Source: an uncultured Prevotella sp. (GTDB lineage: Bacteria > Bacteroidota > Bacteroidia > Bacteroidales > Bacteroidaceae). Taken from it: a DNA stretch of 39,318 bases. This document shows, piece by piece, positions 24,420 to 32,664 of this stretch. The stretch is taken from assembly GCA_905236455.1 (NCBI GenBank), contig CAJOPT010000014.1, positions 1 through 39,318 of the forward strand, written 5' to 3'. The notes below the pieces were generated by a model that ran no database searches, had not been told where the DNA came from, and saw only the letters and a program-made list of their open reading frames with translations. How positions within the stretch are numbered: position 1 is the stretch's first letter; each line of letters starts with the position of its first letter. Position numbers and translations under genes: made by a program.

Positions 24420-25667
24420 ATGAATTTCCCTTTATTCATAGCAAGAAAAATATACGCGGATAAAGACGAGAAGAAACAAGTATCACGTCCTGCCATACGT
24501 ATTGCCACCATTGGAGTGGCAATAGGATTGGCTGTGATGATTGTGTCGGTATGTGTCGTACTGGGATTCAAACATACCATACGCGATAAAGCCATCGGCT
24601 TCGGAAGCCATATCACAGTAGGTGATTTTCTTTCACTTCAGACTTCTGAGCAGCATCCTATCCAGGTCAATGATTCCATGATGGCAATACTTAAGGGGAT
24701 AAATGGAGTGAAACATGTACAACGGTTTGCCATGAAACAAGGTATCTTAAAAACAGATGCCGACTTCCTTGGTGTAATGCTGAAAGGCGTAGGACCAGAG
24801 TACGACACTACTTTTATACATCAGAACCTTGTGGCTGGCACCATCCCTACATTCTCCGATAAGGAAAGTCAGCAGAAGATTATCATATCTCAGCTGATGG
24901 CAAACAAGCTGAACATTAAATGCGGAGACAAGATCTTTGCATATTTCATTAATGAACAAGGCGTGCGAACACGACGCTTTACTATATGCGGTATATACGA
25001 AACAAATCTCAGGAGGTTTGACGAGTCTATTTGCTTCACCGACCTTTATACTGCAAACAAGCTTAACGGATGGGAACCTGACCAATACAGTGGTGCGGAA
25101 ATGACCATTGCCGATTTCAACCAGTTGGACATTGTCGCAAAAAGAGTAACAAAGAAAGTAAACCGCACAACAGATAAATACAATAACACTTATAGCAACT
25201 CCACCATAGAGGAAATGAATCCAAACATATTCTCTTGGCTCAGTCTAATGGACATGAATGTTTGGATTATATTAGTATTAATGGTTGCCGTGGCTGGTGT
25301 GACAATGATATCAGGTCTCCTGATTATTATTCTTGAACGAACTCAGATGATTGGTATCATGAAAGCTCTCGGGGCTCGCAACAAACAAATACGCCATGTC
25401 TTTCTGTGGTTCGCAACTTTCATTATCGGTAAAGGACTCATTTGGGGTAACTTACTCGGACTTGGAATAGTAGCTCTGCAACACTATACAGGTCTCGTGA
25501 AACTTGCCCCGCAGACTTATTACGTCAGTACAGTTCCCATTGAACTGAATATTCCGCTTGTTGTATTATTGAATCTCGCAACATTATTCATTTGTGTATT
25601 TGTTCTTATAGCACCAAGCTTTTTAATATCACATATTCATCCTGCAAAGTCAATGCATTATGAATAA
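24420..25667 (+). CDS. ABC transporter permease, LolC/LolE-like (FtsX family)
   Basis: A 415-residue inner-membrane permease with one N-terminal transmembrane helix (about 25-50), a periplasmic MacB-type core domain of roughly 200 residues, and three C-terminal helices containing the FtsX domain (MISGLLIIILERTQMIGIMKALGARNKQI). The order and the ERTxxIGIMKALGA cytoplasmic coupling segment fit lipoprotein-releasing permeases of the LolC/E type, which pull lipoproteins out of the inner membrane for transfer to the outer membrane. No ATPase (LolD) gene is adjacent, so the partner must be encoded elsewhere. It starts 5 bases after the aminotransferase stop. Confidence 0.85.
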   Translation: MNFPLFIARKIYADKDEKKQVSRPAIRIATIGVAIGLAVMIVSVCVVLGFKHTIRDKAIGFGSHITVGDFLSLQTSEQHPIQVNDSMMAILKGINGVKHVQRFAMKQGILKTDADFLGVMLKGVGPEYDTTFIHQNLVAGTIPTFSDKESQQKIIISQLMANKLNIKCGDKIFAYFINEQGVRTRRFTICGIYETNLRRFDESICFTDLYTANKLNGWEPDQYSGAEMTIADFNQLDIVAKRVTKKVNRTTDKYNNTYSNSTIEEMNPNIFSWLSLMDMNVWIILVLMVAVAGVTMISGLLIIILERTQMIGIMKALGARNKQIRHVFLWFATFIIGKGLIWGNLLGLGIVALQHYTGLVKLAPQTYYVSTVPIELNIPLVVLLNLATLFICVFVLIAPSFLISHIHPAKSMHYE

Positions 25668-25763
25668 ATGCTCGAAAAAGGAACAAAACTGAAGACATAT
25701 CGGATAGTTTCCTATTAAAAACATAAAAAAGTACTGAGTCTTGCGAAATAAACACACAAAACT

Positions 25764-25795
25764 TTTGGTTTTGTGCACTTAAGATATTACCTTTG
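25764..25795 (+). promoter_or_regulatory. Promoter of acyl-CoA synthetase gene 1
   Basis: TTTG (25764-25767), a 20-base spacer and TACCTTTG (25788-25795). The -7 box forms part of the left arm of a palindrome that ends at the start codon (25792-25820). Confidence 0.8.
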
Positions 25796-25820
25796 CACAA
25801 ATTTTACAAATGTGTGCAAA
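25792..25820. promoter_or_regulatory. Candidate operator palindrome, synthetase gene 1
   Basis: TTTGCACA (25792-25799) and TGTGCAAA (25813-25820) are exact reverse complements 21 bp apart centre to centre, about two helical turns. The left arm lies in the -7 box and the right arm ends at the A of the ATG. A further half-site TTGTGCA lies at 25771-25777, between the promoter elements. The same design recurs at 27629-27655 before the paralogue. Confidence 0.5.
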
Positions 25821-27478
25821 TGGAGACGATACCAAGTTTCAACTCATACATAGAGAATTGTATTAAAAAGAACTGGGATAAAGATGCCTTGACCGACTAT
25901 AAAGGTGCGACTTTACAGTTTCACGATGTGGCACGAAAGATTGAGAAGCTACATATATTGTTTGAAAACAGTGGTGTGGTAAAAGGCGACAAGATAGCTT
26001 TATGCGGAAGAAATAGTAGTAATTGGGCTGTGGCATTTCTCGCAACACTCACCTATGGTGCCGTCGCAGTCCCAATACAGCATGAGTTTACTCCAGAACA
26101 AGTTCACAATATCGTAAACCACTCGGAGTCAAAATTATTATTCGTTGGCGATGTTGTGGCAACAACCATTAATACCGATGAGATGCCTAAACTGGAAGGC
26201 ATTGTCTATATACCTGACTATTCTCTGGTTATGTCACGCTCTGAGAGACTTACTTATGCAAGGGAGCATCTCAATGAGATGTTTGGTGCTAAATACCCGA
26301 AATATTTTCACCAAGAACACGTACATTATTATATGGATAACCCTGAGGAACTGGCATTGATAAACTACACCAGTGGAACAACCGGTTATTCTAAAGGCGT
26401 TATGCTACCCTACCGAACCATCTGGGGAAACCTGAATTTCTGCTTTCTGCGACTTGCCAACCACATACCACAAAACAGCAGTATGGTTTGTATACTCCCT
26501 ATGGCGCATATGTACGGTCTTGCAATAGAGTTTATTTTCGGATTCTGCTATGGGCTGCACCTGTATTTCCTTACCCGCCTGCCAAGCCCAACCCTTATAG
26601 CAGAGGCTTTCGCACAGGTTAAGCCGTCTCTTATTGTCGCTGTACCACTTATTATTGACAAGATAATCCGCAAAAGAGTGTTCCCATTGGTACAGACAAA
26701 CCGTGTTAAGCTATTGCTAAGCATGCCTGTCATCAGCAAAAAGGTAAAACAAAAAATCTGTGAGCAAGTAAAGGCTGCCTTTGGTGGTAACATGTATGAG
26801 ATTATCGTGGGAGGCGCAGCACTGAACAAGGAAGTTGAAGCTTTCCTTAAAGCTATTGACTTCCCTGTGACAGTAGGTTATGGGGCAACTGAATGCGCAC
26901 CGCTTATTTCATATAGCGACTATCACGACTTCGTGGCACAGTCATGCGGTCAGCCTGTCGATGGCATGGAAGTGAGAATACTTAGTAATGATCCCCAAAA
27001 CACTCCTGGCGAGATAATCACAAGAGGAGTCAATGTCATGACGGGATATTACAAGAATCCAGAAGCAACCGCTGCCGTACTCGACCAGGAGGGCTGGTAT
27101 CACACTGGCGACTTGGGGACGATGAGCGAAGACGGGCACATATTCATTCGTGGACGGATAAAGAATATGTTGCTTGGCGCAAACGGACAGAATGTCTATC
27201 CTGAGGAGATTGAGGACAAGCTTAACTCTATGGCAATGGTTAGCGAGAGTATTATCATTCAGCGAGGTGAGAAATTTATAGCGCTTGTTTATCCTGATAT
27301 GGAAGAGGTTAAATCAATGGGATTCAACACCGATGACCTTAACAGCATCATGGAACAGAATCGGCAGAAACTAAATCTCGAGTTGCCGCCCTTCTGCAAA
27401 TTGGTTGCCATAGAGATTCATTACACGGAATTTGCGAAGACACCGAAAAAGAGTATTAAACGGTATCTTTACAAATAA
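25820..27478 (+). CDS. AMP-dependent synthetase/ligase (long-chain acyl-CoA synthetase-like), copy 1
   Basis: A 552-residue adenylate-forming enzyme that should activate a carboxylic acid, probably a fatty acid, as acyl-AMP and then acyl-CoA. The ATP-binding loop TSGTTGYSKG (about 184-193), the PMAHMYG segment, GYGATECAP (A5 motif), YHTGDLG with its ribose-binding aspartate, and the C-terminal lysine region KTPKKSIKRYLYK are all present. The open frame reaches back to 25793, but that is inside the -7 box, so ATG 25820 is used; it also aligns with the start of the second copy. No membrane segment is seen. It is a close paralogue of the next gene (176 bases downstream), which has its own promoter. 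Confidence 0.9.
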   Translation: METIPSFNSYIENCIKKNWDKDALTDYKGATLQFHDVARKIEKLHILFENSGVVKGDKIALCGRNSSNWAVAFLATLTYGAVAVPIQHEFTPEQVHNIVNHSESKLLFVGDVVATTINTDEMPKLEGIVYIPDYSLVMSRSERLTYAREHLNEMFGAKYPKYFHQEHVHYYMDNPEELALINYTSGTTGYSKGVMLPYRTIWGNLNFCFLRLANHIPQNSSMVCILPMAHMYGLAIEFIFGFCYGLHLYFLTRLPSPTLIAEAFAQVKPSLIVAVPLIIDKIIRKRVFPLVQTNRVKLLLSMPVISKKVKQKICEQVKAAFGGNMYEIIVGGAALNKEVEAFLKAIDFPVTVGYGATECAPLISYSDYHDFVAQSCGQPVDGMEVRILSNDPQNTPGEIITRGVNVMTGYYKNPEATAAVLDQEGWYHTGDLGTMSEDGHIFIRGRIKNMLLGANGQNVYPEEIEDKLNSMAMVSESIIIQRGEKFIALVYPDMEEVKSMGFNTDDLNSIMEQNRQKLNLELPPFCKLVAIEIHYTEFAKTPKKSIKRYLYK

Positions 27479-27600
27479 AATTGATAATAGATATGATTCT
27501 TCAAGAATACCATTCTTATGGAAAAACAATCATTTCTATTCTACAATAAAACAAAAAAGAAGAAATTGCACGTTTTTTGAATAAAATGTGCACAAAAGAT

Positions 27601-27631
27601 TTTGAAATGTGCAGAGAACATATTATCTTTG
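27601..27631 (+). promoter_or_regulatory. Promoter of acyl-CoA synthetase gene 2
   Basis: TTTG (27601-27604), a 19-base spacer and TATCTTTG (27624-27631) followed by CAC. It shows that the open frame starting at 27577 begins upstream of the transcript. Confidence 0.78.
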
Positions 27632-27655
27632 CACAAAAATTTGAAAATTGTGCAA
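27629..27655. promoter_or_regulatory. Candidate operator palindrome, synthetase gene 2
   Basis: TTGCACAA (27629-27636) and TTGTGCAA (27648-27655) are exact reverse complements, 19 bp centre to centre, reaching from the -7 box to the A of the ATG. Two more related sites lie upstream: the palindrome TGTGCACA (27587-27594) and TGTGCA (27608-27613). The arrangement matches the one before copy 1. Confidence 0.5.
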
Positions 27656-29331
27656 TGGAACAGAATTCTAGTTTTAACGCATTGATTGAAAAAAGCATCA
27701 TCGACAATTGGGATCTTGATGCATTGACAGACTACAAAGGAAAGACCTTACAATATCACGATGTGGCACGTAAGATTGAAAAACTCCACATCATGTTTGA
27801 AAATAGCGGTGTACAGAAAGGTGATAAAATCGCCTTATGTGGAAGAAACAGCAGTAACTGGGCCGTTGCATTCCTGGCTACACTCACCTATGGTGCTATT
27901 GCCGTTCCTATATTACATGAGTTTATGCCTGATCAGATTCACAATATCGTGAATCATTCTGATGCGAAGTTACTCTTTGCTGGTGATGTGGTGTCAACTG
28001 TCATCGACGCGACAAAGATGCCTGCACTGGAGGGTATAATATATATACCAGACTATTCACTTATAGTGTCTCGTACTGACAAACTTACTTATGCCCGTGA
28101 GCACTTAAATGAGATGTTCGGAAAAAAATACCCAAAGTATTTCCGGCAGGAACATGTAAAATACTATCATGAGCAAAGTCCAGATGAGATGGCACTCATT
28201 AACTATACCAGTGGTACAACGGGATTCTCGAAGGGAGTGATGATTCCCTACCGTGCCATGTGGAGCAATGCCGACTTTGCCAATCATGTGCTGGGCAAGG
28301 AACTTCATGCCGGTGACAATGTCATCAGTATCTTGCCAATGGCTCACATGTACGGAATGGCTTTCGAGTTTATCTATGAATTCATGGCAGGCGCACACAT
28401 CTATTATCTTACACGCATACCTTCTCCTGCCATCATAGCGCAGGCTTTTGCCGACGTTAAGCCACGCGTTATAATTGCCGTACCGCTGATTATAGAGAAG
28501 ATTATTCGCAAGAAAGTATTCCCCAAGATACAAAACAACAGGATGCGTCTATTGCTTAACATGCCTGTCATTAACAAAAAAGTAAGGGAAAAGATATGCG
28601 AGCAAGTATATGCCGCATTCGGAGGAAATGCCTATGAGGTTATTATAGGAGGAGCGGCTCTGAACCAAGAAGTGGAATCTTTCCTGAAACGCATCGGCTT
28701 CCCCTATACTGTAGGCTATGGAGCAACTGAATGCGCACCTATAATTTGCTACCGCGACTGGCATACGTTTGTACAAGGATCCTGTGGGCAGGCTGCCTAC
28801 CATCAGGAAGTAAAGGTTCTGAGTACAGACCCTGCTAATATTCCTGGTGAGATTGTAACAAAAGGTCCAAACGTAATGTTAGGATATTACAAGAATGAAG
28901 AGGCTACGGCTCAGACTATTGACAAAGACGGATGGTATCATACCGGTGACCTCGGACTTATGGATGACGACGGTAATGTTTTCATCAAAGGTCGCTCAAA
29001 GAATATGCTCTTAGGATCTAACGGACAGAATATCTACCCTGAAGAAATTGAAGACAAGTTAAACTCCCTGGCTTTGGTTATGGAGAGTGTGGTAATACAG
29101 GAGCAAGAGAAACTCGTGGCTCTTGTACATCCAGACTATGAAGAGGCAAAATCAATGGGATTCAACCATGAGGATCTTATAAGCATCATGGAGCAGAACC
29201 GCATTCAGCTCAACGAGATTGTACCACACTACAGTAAGGTTGCGGAGATACGTATTCACGAAGAGGAATTTGCAAAAACACCTAAGAAGAGCATCAAGCG
29301 GTTCTTGTATCAACCAAAAATTCTATTCTAA
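27655..29331 (+). CDS. AMP-dependent synthetase/ligase (long-chain acyl-CoA synthetase-like), copy 2
   Basis: A 558-residue paralogue of the preceding gene, aligning from the first residues to the end with few gaps; stretches such as DVARKIEKLHI and GDKIALCGRNSSNWAVAFLA are identical in both. Motifs are intact: TSGTTGFSKG, PMAHMYG, GYGATECAP, YHTGDLG and KTPKKSIKRFLYQ. The 26 codons of open frame before ATG 27655 lie over the promoter and have no counterpart in copy 1, so they are excluded. Divergence between the copies (for example SDYHDFVAQ against RDWHTFVQG after the A5 motif) suggests an old duplication with possibly different acyl preferences. It converges with the DUF3078 gene. Confidence 0.9.
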   Translation: MEQNSSFNALIEKSIIDNWDLDALTDYKGKTLQYHDVARKIEKLHIMFENSGVQKGDKIALCGRNSSNWAVAFLATLTYGAIAVPILHEFMPDQIHNIVNHSDAKLLFAGDVVSTVIDATKMPALEGIIYIPDYSLIVSRTDKLTYAREHLNEMFGKKYPKYFRQEHVKYYHEQSPDEMALINYTSGTTGFSKGVMIPYRAMWSNADFANHVLGKELHAGDNVISILPMAHMYGMAFEFIYEFMAGAHIYYLTRIPSPAIIAQAFADVKPRVIIAVPLIIEKIIRKKVFPKIQNNRMRLLLNMPVINKKVREKICEQVYAAFGGNAYEVIIGGAALNQEVESFLKRIGFPYTVGYGATECAPIICYRDWHTFVQGSCGQAAYHQEVKVLSTDPANIPGEIVTKGPNVMLGYYKNEEATAQTIDKDGWYHTGDLGLMDDDGNVFIKGRSKNMLLGSNGQNIYPEEIEDKLNSLALVMESVVIQEQEKLVALVHPDYEEAKSMGFNHEDLISIMEQNRIQLNEIVPHYSKVAEIRIHEEEFAKTPKKSIKRFLYQPKILF

Positions 29332-29362
29332 GAGACAAAAACCGCATGGATGCTATTGACAT

Positions 29363-29383
29363 TTCGTTCTGACTCAGAATGAA
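29363..29383. terminator. Possible shared terminator hairpin between convergent genes
   Basis: TTCGTTCTG and CAGAATGAA (29363-29371, 29375-29383) can form a 9-bp stem with one G-T pair and a 3-base loop. It sits in the 42-base gap and overlaps the stop of the DUF3078 gene. No T-run follows in either direction, so the call is weak. Confidence 0.3.
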
Positions 29384-30552
29384 TATGTGAATCCAAGTGA
29401 AGAGAATTCCTTAAACTGCCAGTATCCGTGATGCCCGTCGCGTGTTACGCTGTCGTCAAAGCGGGGATATACAAACAGTTGTGCGCTGATCCACTTGCTG
29501 AATTGGAACTGAAATGTATTTTCCCACTCAAACTCAACTCTCTTATATGTGGTATAGGCATACATTCGTGATTTTAACTTTATAAGGTCCGAGATCTCCC
29601 AAGTAAGGTCAGCTGTCAACTGAGAACCATAGTCATGCAGAGCATGCTTACCATCTCCTATTCCGAGTCTCTCAGACAACTCCAGCAGACGGGTATACTT
29701 CATGTTATAAGCAATGGGAGCTAAGTGGAAGGTTCCTTTAAGCTTATGATTAAGCCAGTCCACATTATAATCCATACCCAAAGAGATGTTTAAGTTGAAA
29801 GGTGCGAAGAAGTCAGCGTAAAGAACAGGATCGTTACTCTTATAGGCATGCATGAACTTGGTCTCGCCGACTACCTGCAAGGTATAGTACCATTTCTTTG
29901 ATGCTTGCAAACCAAGCTTACTTGTCAGTCGGATTACGTCCTCTGTCGACAACAACTTATGTATGGAATCGGTACGATTATTCTGCAAACCAAGTTTCAT
30001 CTCCAGCTTATTATCCCACTTCACTTTCTGCTTATTGTTATAATTAGCCTCCATAGTTGCAGATCCCATCATGGCATAGTTGCTCTCACCACCCTTATAC
30101 CAGTTCCCTGATACGTAATTTTGCATGAACTGAAGGGAATAGTCACCTTTATATGTCCAAAAATGAGGTTTCTGCACAACCACGCCGACAGGTGCCACAA
30201 CAGGTTCCTGACTCAAAGTCCCTGTCATCTCTGTAAGCTTATCCTCCTGACGTATCGGAACGTTTATCTGCTCTTCGATATCCCCGGATTTCTCTACAGA
30301 GCGCTGTGTGTTCTTTACGAGCTCGGGATGCCTCAGATAGATATTCATCAAGGATTCATTTACCACATTCTCAAAAAGCCCCTCACCGGTATTGTCTGGA
30401 TTTTGCATAGATAGCGTCGAAGCGGCAACTGAGCGATAGAAAGTCATTGGTATATACAATTTGTAATAACTTCCGTTAAAATGGTCTCCCTGAGCATACA
30501 CCTCTATGACCGACGTAATCATTGTGAGCACTAAAATCAATAGTTTTCTCAT
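29374..30552 (-). CDS. DUF3078 domain-containing outer-membrane protein
   Basis: A 392-residue exported protein with a signal peptide ending near residue 21 (VIEVYAQ). The C-terminal two thirds consists of alternating, aromatic-rich segments (WYKGGESNYAMMG, KWDNKLEMKLGLQNNR, WISAQLFVYPRFDD) and ends GFTYSF with a terminal phenylalanine, typical of an outer-membrane beta-barrel. The WNWxxGG/NxxxxG-type opening and YxxxLG strands fit DUF3078, a Bacteroidota family of unknown function. Residues about 50-125 are polar and probably periplasmic or surface-exposed. It is divergent from yidC and convergent with the second synthetase. Confidence 0.82.
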   Translation of the reverse strand: MRKLLILVLTMITSVIEVYAQGDHFNGSYYKLYIPMTFYRSVAASTLSMQNPDNTGEGLFENVVNESLMNIYLRHPELVKNTQRSVEKSGDIEEQINVPIRQEDKLTEMTGTLSQEPVVAPVGVVVQKPHFWTYKGDYSLQFMQNYVSGNWYKGGESNYAMMGSATMEANYNNKQKVKWDNKLEMKLGLQNNRTDSIHKLLSTEDVIRLTSKLGLQASKKWYYTLQVVGETKFMHAYKSNDPVLYADFFAPFNLNISLGMDYNVDWLNHKLKGTFHLAPIAYNMKYTRLLELSERLGIGDGKHALHDYGSQLTADLTWEISDLIKLKSRMYAYTTYKRVEFEWENTFQFQFSKWISAQLFVYPRFDDSVTRDGHHGYWQFKEFSSLGFTYSF

Positions 30553-30609
30553 TTTGAAACATTTAAAAATTCAGATACAAAAATAATAATAGCACAAAAA
30601 ATATGTGTG

Positions 30610-30617
30610 CAAAGATA
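30610..30617 (-). promoter_or_regulatory. Promoter -7 box of the DUF3078 gene
   Basis: TATCTTTG followed by CACAC on the minus strand, 57 bases before the gene start. No clear -33 TTTG. It lies only 20 bases from the divergent yidC box. Confidence 0.6.
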
Positions 30618-30637
30618 GTAAAAAAAATAATTTTTCG

Positions 30638-30645
30638 TACCTTTG
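30638..30645 (+). promoter_or_regulatory. Promoter -7 box of yidC
   Basis: TACCTTTG followed by CAC, 60 bases before the yidC ATG. The -33 element is not recognisable; the expected region is an A/T-run shared with the divergent DUF3078 promoter. Confidence 0.65.
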
Positions 30646-30705
30646 CACTTTAATTATATAAAAAAGAAACTCATATATTATAAATAATACGCGAAAATTA
30701 CATTT

Positions 30706-32619
30706 ATGGATAAGAATACCATTATTGGATTTGTATTGATTGCCGCCGTACTGATTGGATTCAGTATCTACAACCAACCTTCAGAAGAACAAATTGCACA
30801 GCAAAGAGAACAATTCGTCAAAGATTCTTTGGCTGCGGTAAAAAAGATGAATGATGCTAAGGCGGCGCAGCTAAAACAGGCAAAAGCTGAAGAGGAGATT
30901 AAAAACGACTCAAATGCACTATTTCACTCATCTATGACTGGAGAGAATAGTGATATTAAACTGACTAACAGCAAGATAGAACTTACTATATCAAGTAAAG
31001 GTGGAGTAATAAAGAAAGCTGTCATCAAAGACTTTACAGGTCATAAGCAAGGTAAGCCCGACACCAAGGACTTGACTTTATTTGATGGCGATGACCAGCA
31101 ACTTAATTTCATGCTGTCGGCTAAAGAGGCAAATATCATGACTAAAGATTTGTTCTTTACCCCTTCAGAGAAAACCGATACTACCGTAACGCTAACTGCT
31201 ATTGCTGGAGACGGAAAAACACTTGTTTTGAAATACCTGCTTGGCAGTTCATACATGCTACACATGTCTATGCAGGTCAACGGCATGGCTGGACTGTTCG
31301 CTCCAAACACGAACTACATGGATATAGACTGGCAGGCACGTTGCCGCCAGCAAGAACGTGGATTCACGTTTGAGAATCGTTATGCCACCCTTACATACAA
31401 AGAGAAAGAAGACGGTACGCACTACCTTAGCGAGACATCAGAGAAACGCGACGAGGCGATTGAGGAGCCATTAGACTGGGTTGCATTCAAAGACCAGTTC
31501 TTCTCCAGCATTATGATTGCTAAGGATGACTTTGCGAAAAATGCCCTTCTCACTTCCATACCACAGCAGAAAGGCAGCGGCTACTTAAAGGACTTCCAGG
31601 CAAAGATGAAGACCTTCTTTGATCCGTCAGGAAAGACTCCTACAGAATTTGAATTCTATTTTGGTCCTAATGACTTCCAGATTCTCAAGAACATAGAAGA
31701 CGAGAGCTGGTTCGGCAAAGACCTCGAACTGCAAAAGCTTGTCTATCTGGGATGGCCAATCGTCAGATTGATAAACCGTTTCTTCACCATCTATGTCTTT
31801 GACTGGCTTACACGCATGGGAATCCCTATGGGTATCGTATTGATTCTCATCACTCTTCTTTTGAAACTCATCACTTACCCTTTGGTAAAGAAAAGTTATA
31901 TGAGCAGCGCAAAAATGCGTGTCCTGAAACCGAAACTCGACGCTGCGACCAAGCAGTTTGACAAGCCGGAGGACGCCATGCAGAAGCAACAGGCTATGAT
32001 GGCAGAGTATGCCAAGTATGGAGTTAGTCCTATGGCTGGTTGTTTGCCTATGCTCATTCAGATGCCTATCTGGATTGCCATGTTCAACTTTGTGCCAAAC
32101 GCCATACAATTACGTGGACAGAGTTTCTTGTGGATTGATGACCTTTCCACATACGATCCGATTGTTGAGTGGGGCAAGAATATCTGGCTTATTGGCGACC
32201 ACCTTTCATTGACGTGTATCCTGTTCTGTGTATCCAATGTACTATACTCTGTTATGACAATGCGCCAGCAGAAAGACCAAATGGTTGGCCAGCAGAAAGA
32301 ACAGATGAAAGCCATGCAGTGGATGATGTATCTCATGCCAGTCATGTTCTTCTTCATGTTCAACGATTATTCCAGCGGTCTTAATTTCTATTACTTCATT
32401 TCATTGTTCTTCTCTGCCGCAATAATGTTTGTAATGCGTAAGACCACCAACGATGAGAAGTTGCTTGCCATACTTGAGAAACGCTATCAGGAAAACAAGA
32501 ACAACCCTAAGAAACAAAGTGGTCTCGCAGCACGTCTGCAAGCCATGCAGGAACAGCAGGCTGAGATGCAGCGCAAACGTGAGGAACTGGAAAGGAAACG
32601 TAAAGGACTAATCAAATAA
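30706..32619 (+). CDS. yidC: Membrane protein insertase YidC
   Basis: A 637-residue YidC/Oxa1 insertase that integrates and folds inner-membrane proteins alone or with SecYEG. The N-terminal helix (TIIGFVLIAAVLIGFSIYN) is followed by a charged segment and a large periplasmic beta-sandwich domain (about residues 75-345). The conserved five-helix core begins at GIPMGIVLILITLLLKLITY and includes the cytoplasmic coiled-coil hairpin KSYMSSAKMRVLKPKLDA and the NPxxGCLP-like SPMAGCLPMLIQMPIW. A long basic, Gln/Glu/Lys-rich coiled-coil tail ends the protein, as in other Bacteroidota YidC. It heads a plus-strand run with DUF1846, DPP5 and MFS genes. Confidence 0.97.
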   Translation: MDKNTIIGFVLIAAVLIGFSIYNQPSEEQIAQQREQFVKDSLAAVKKMNDAKAAQLKQAKAEEEIKNDSNALFHSSMTGENSDIKLTNSKIELTISSKGGVIKKAVIKDFTGHKQGKPDTKDLTLFDGDDQQLNFMLSAKEANIMTKDLFFTPSEKTDTTVTLTAIAGDGKTLVLKYLLGSSYMLHMSMQVNGMAGLFAPNTNYMDIDWQARCRQQERGFTFENRYATLTYKEKEDGTHYLSETSEKRDEAIEEPLDWVAFKDQFFSSIMIAKDDFAKNALLTSIPQQKGSGYLKDFQAKMKTFFDPSGKTPTEFEFYFGPNDFQILKNIEDESWFGKDLELQKLVYLGWPIVRLINRFFTIYVFDWLTRMGIPMGIVLILITLLLKLITYPLVKKSYMSSAKMRVLKPKLDAATKQFDKPEDAMQKQQAMMAEYAKYGVSPMAGCLPMLIQMPIWIAMFNFVPNAIQLRGQSFLWIDDLSTYDPIVEWGKNIWLIGDHLSLTCILFCVSNVLYSVMTMRQQKDQMVGQQKEQMKAMQWMMYLMPVMFFFMFNDYSSGLNFYYFISLFFSAAIMFVMRKTTNDEKLLAILEKRYQENKNNPKKQSGLAARLQAMQEQQAEMQRKREELERKRKGLIK

Positions 32620-32664
32620 GCCCGTTATTTCTTTGTCTATAATTATATTAAATAATATCTGTAC

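Noticed and set aside
25793..25819. Nine-codon extension of the first acyl-CoA synthetase
   Set aside because: Its start lies inside the -7 box, upstream of the likely transcription start, and the paralogue aligns from the later ATG.
25792..25820. Start-codon palindromes read as RNA hairpins that hide the ribosome site
   Set aside because: The left arm is in the -7 box and should not be transcribed, so the hairpin would not form in the mRNA.
27577..27654. 26-codon extension of the second acyl-CoA synthetase
   Set aside because: It covers the promoter elements and has no counterpart in the first copy.
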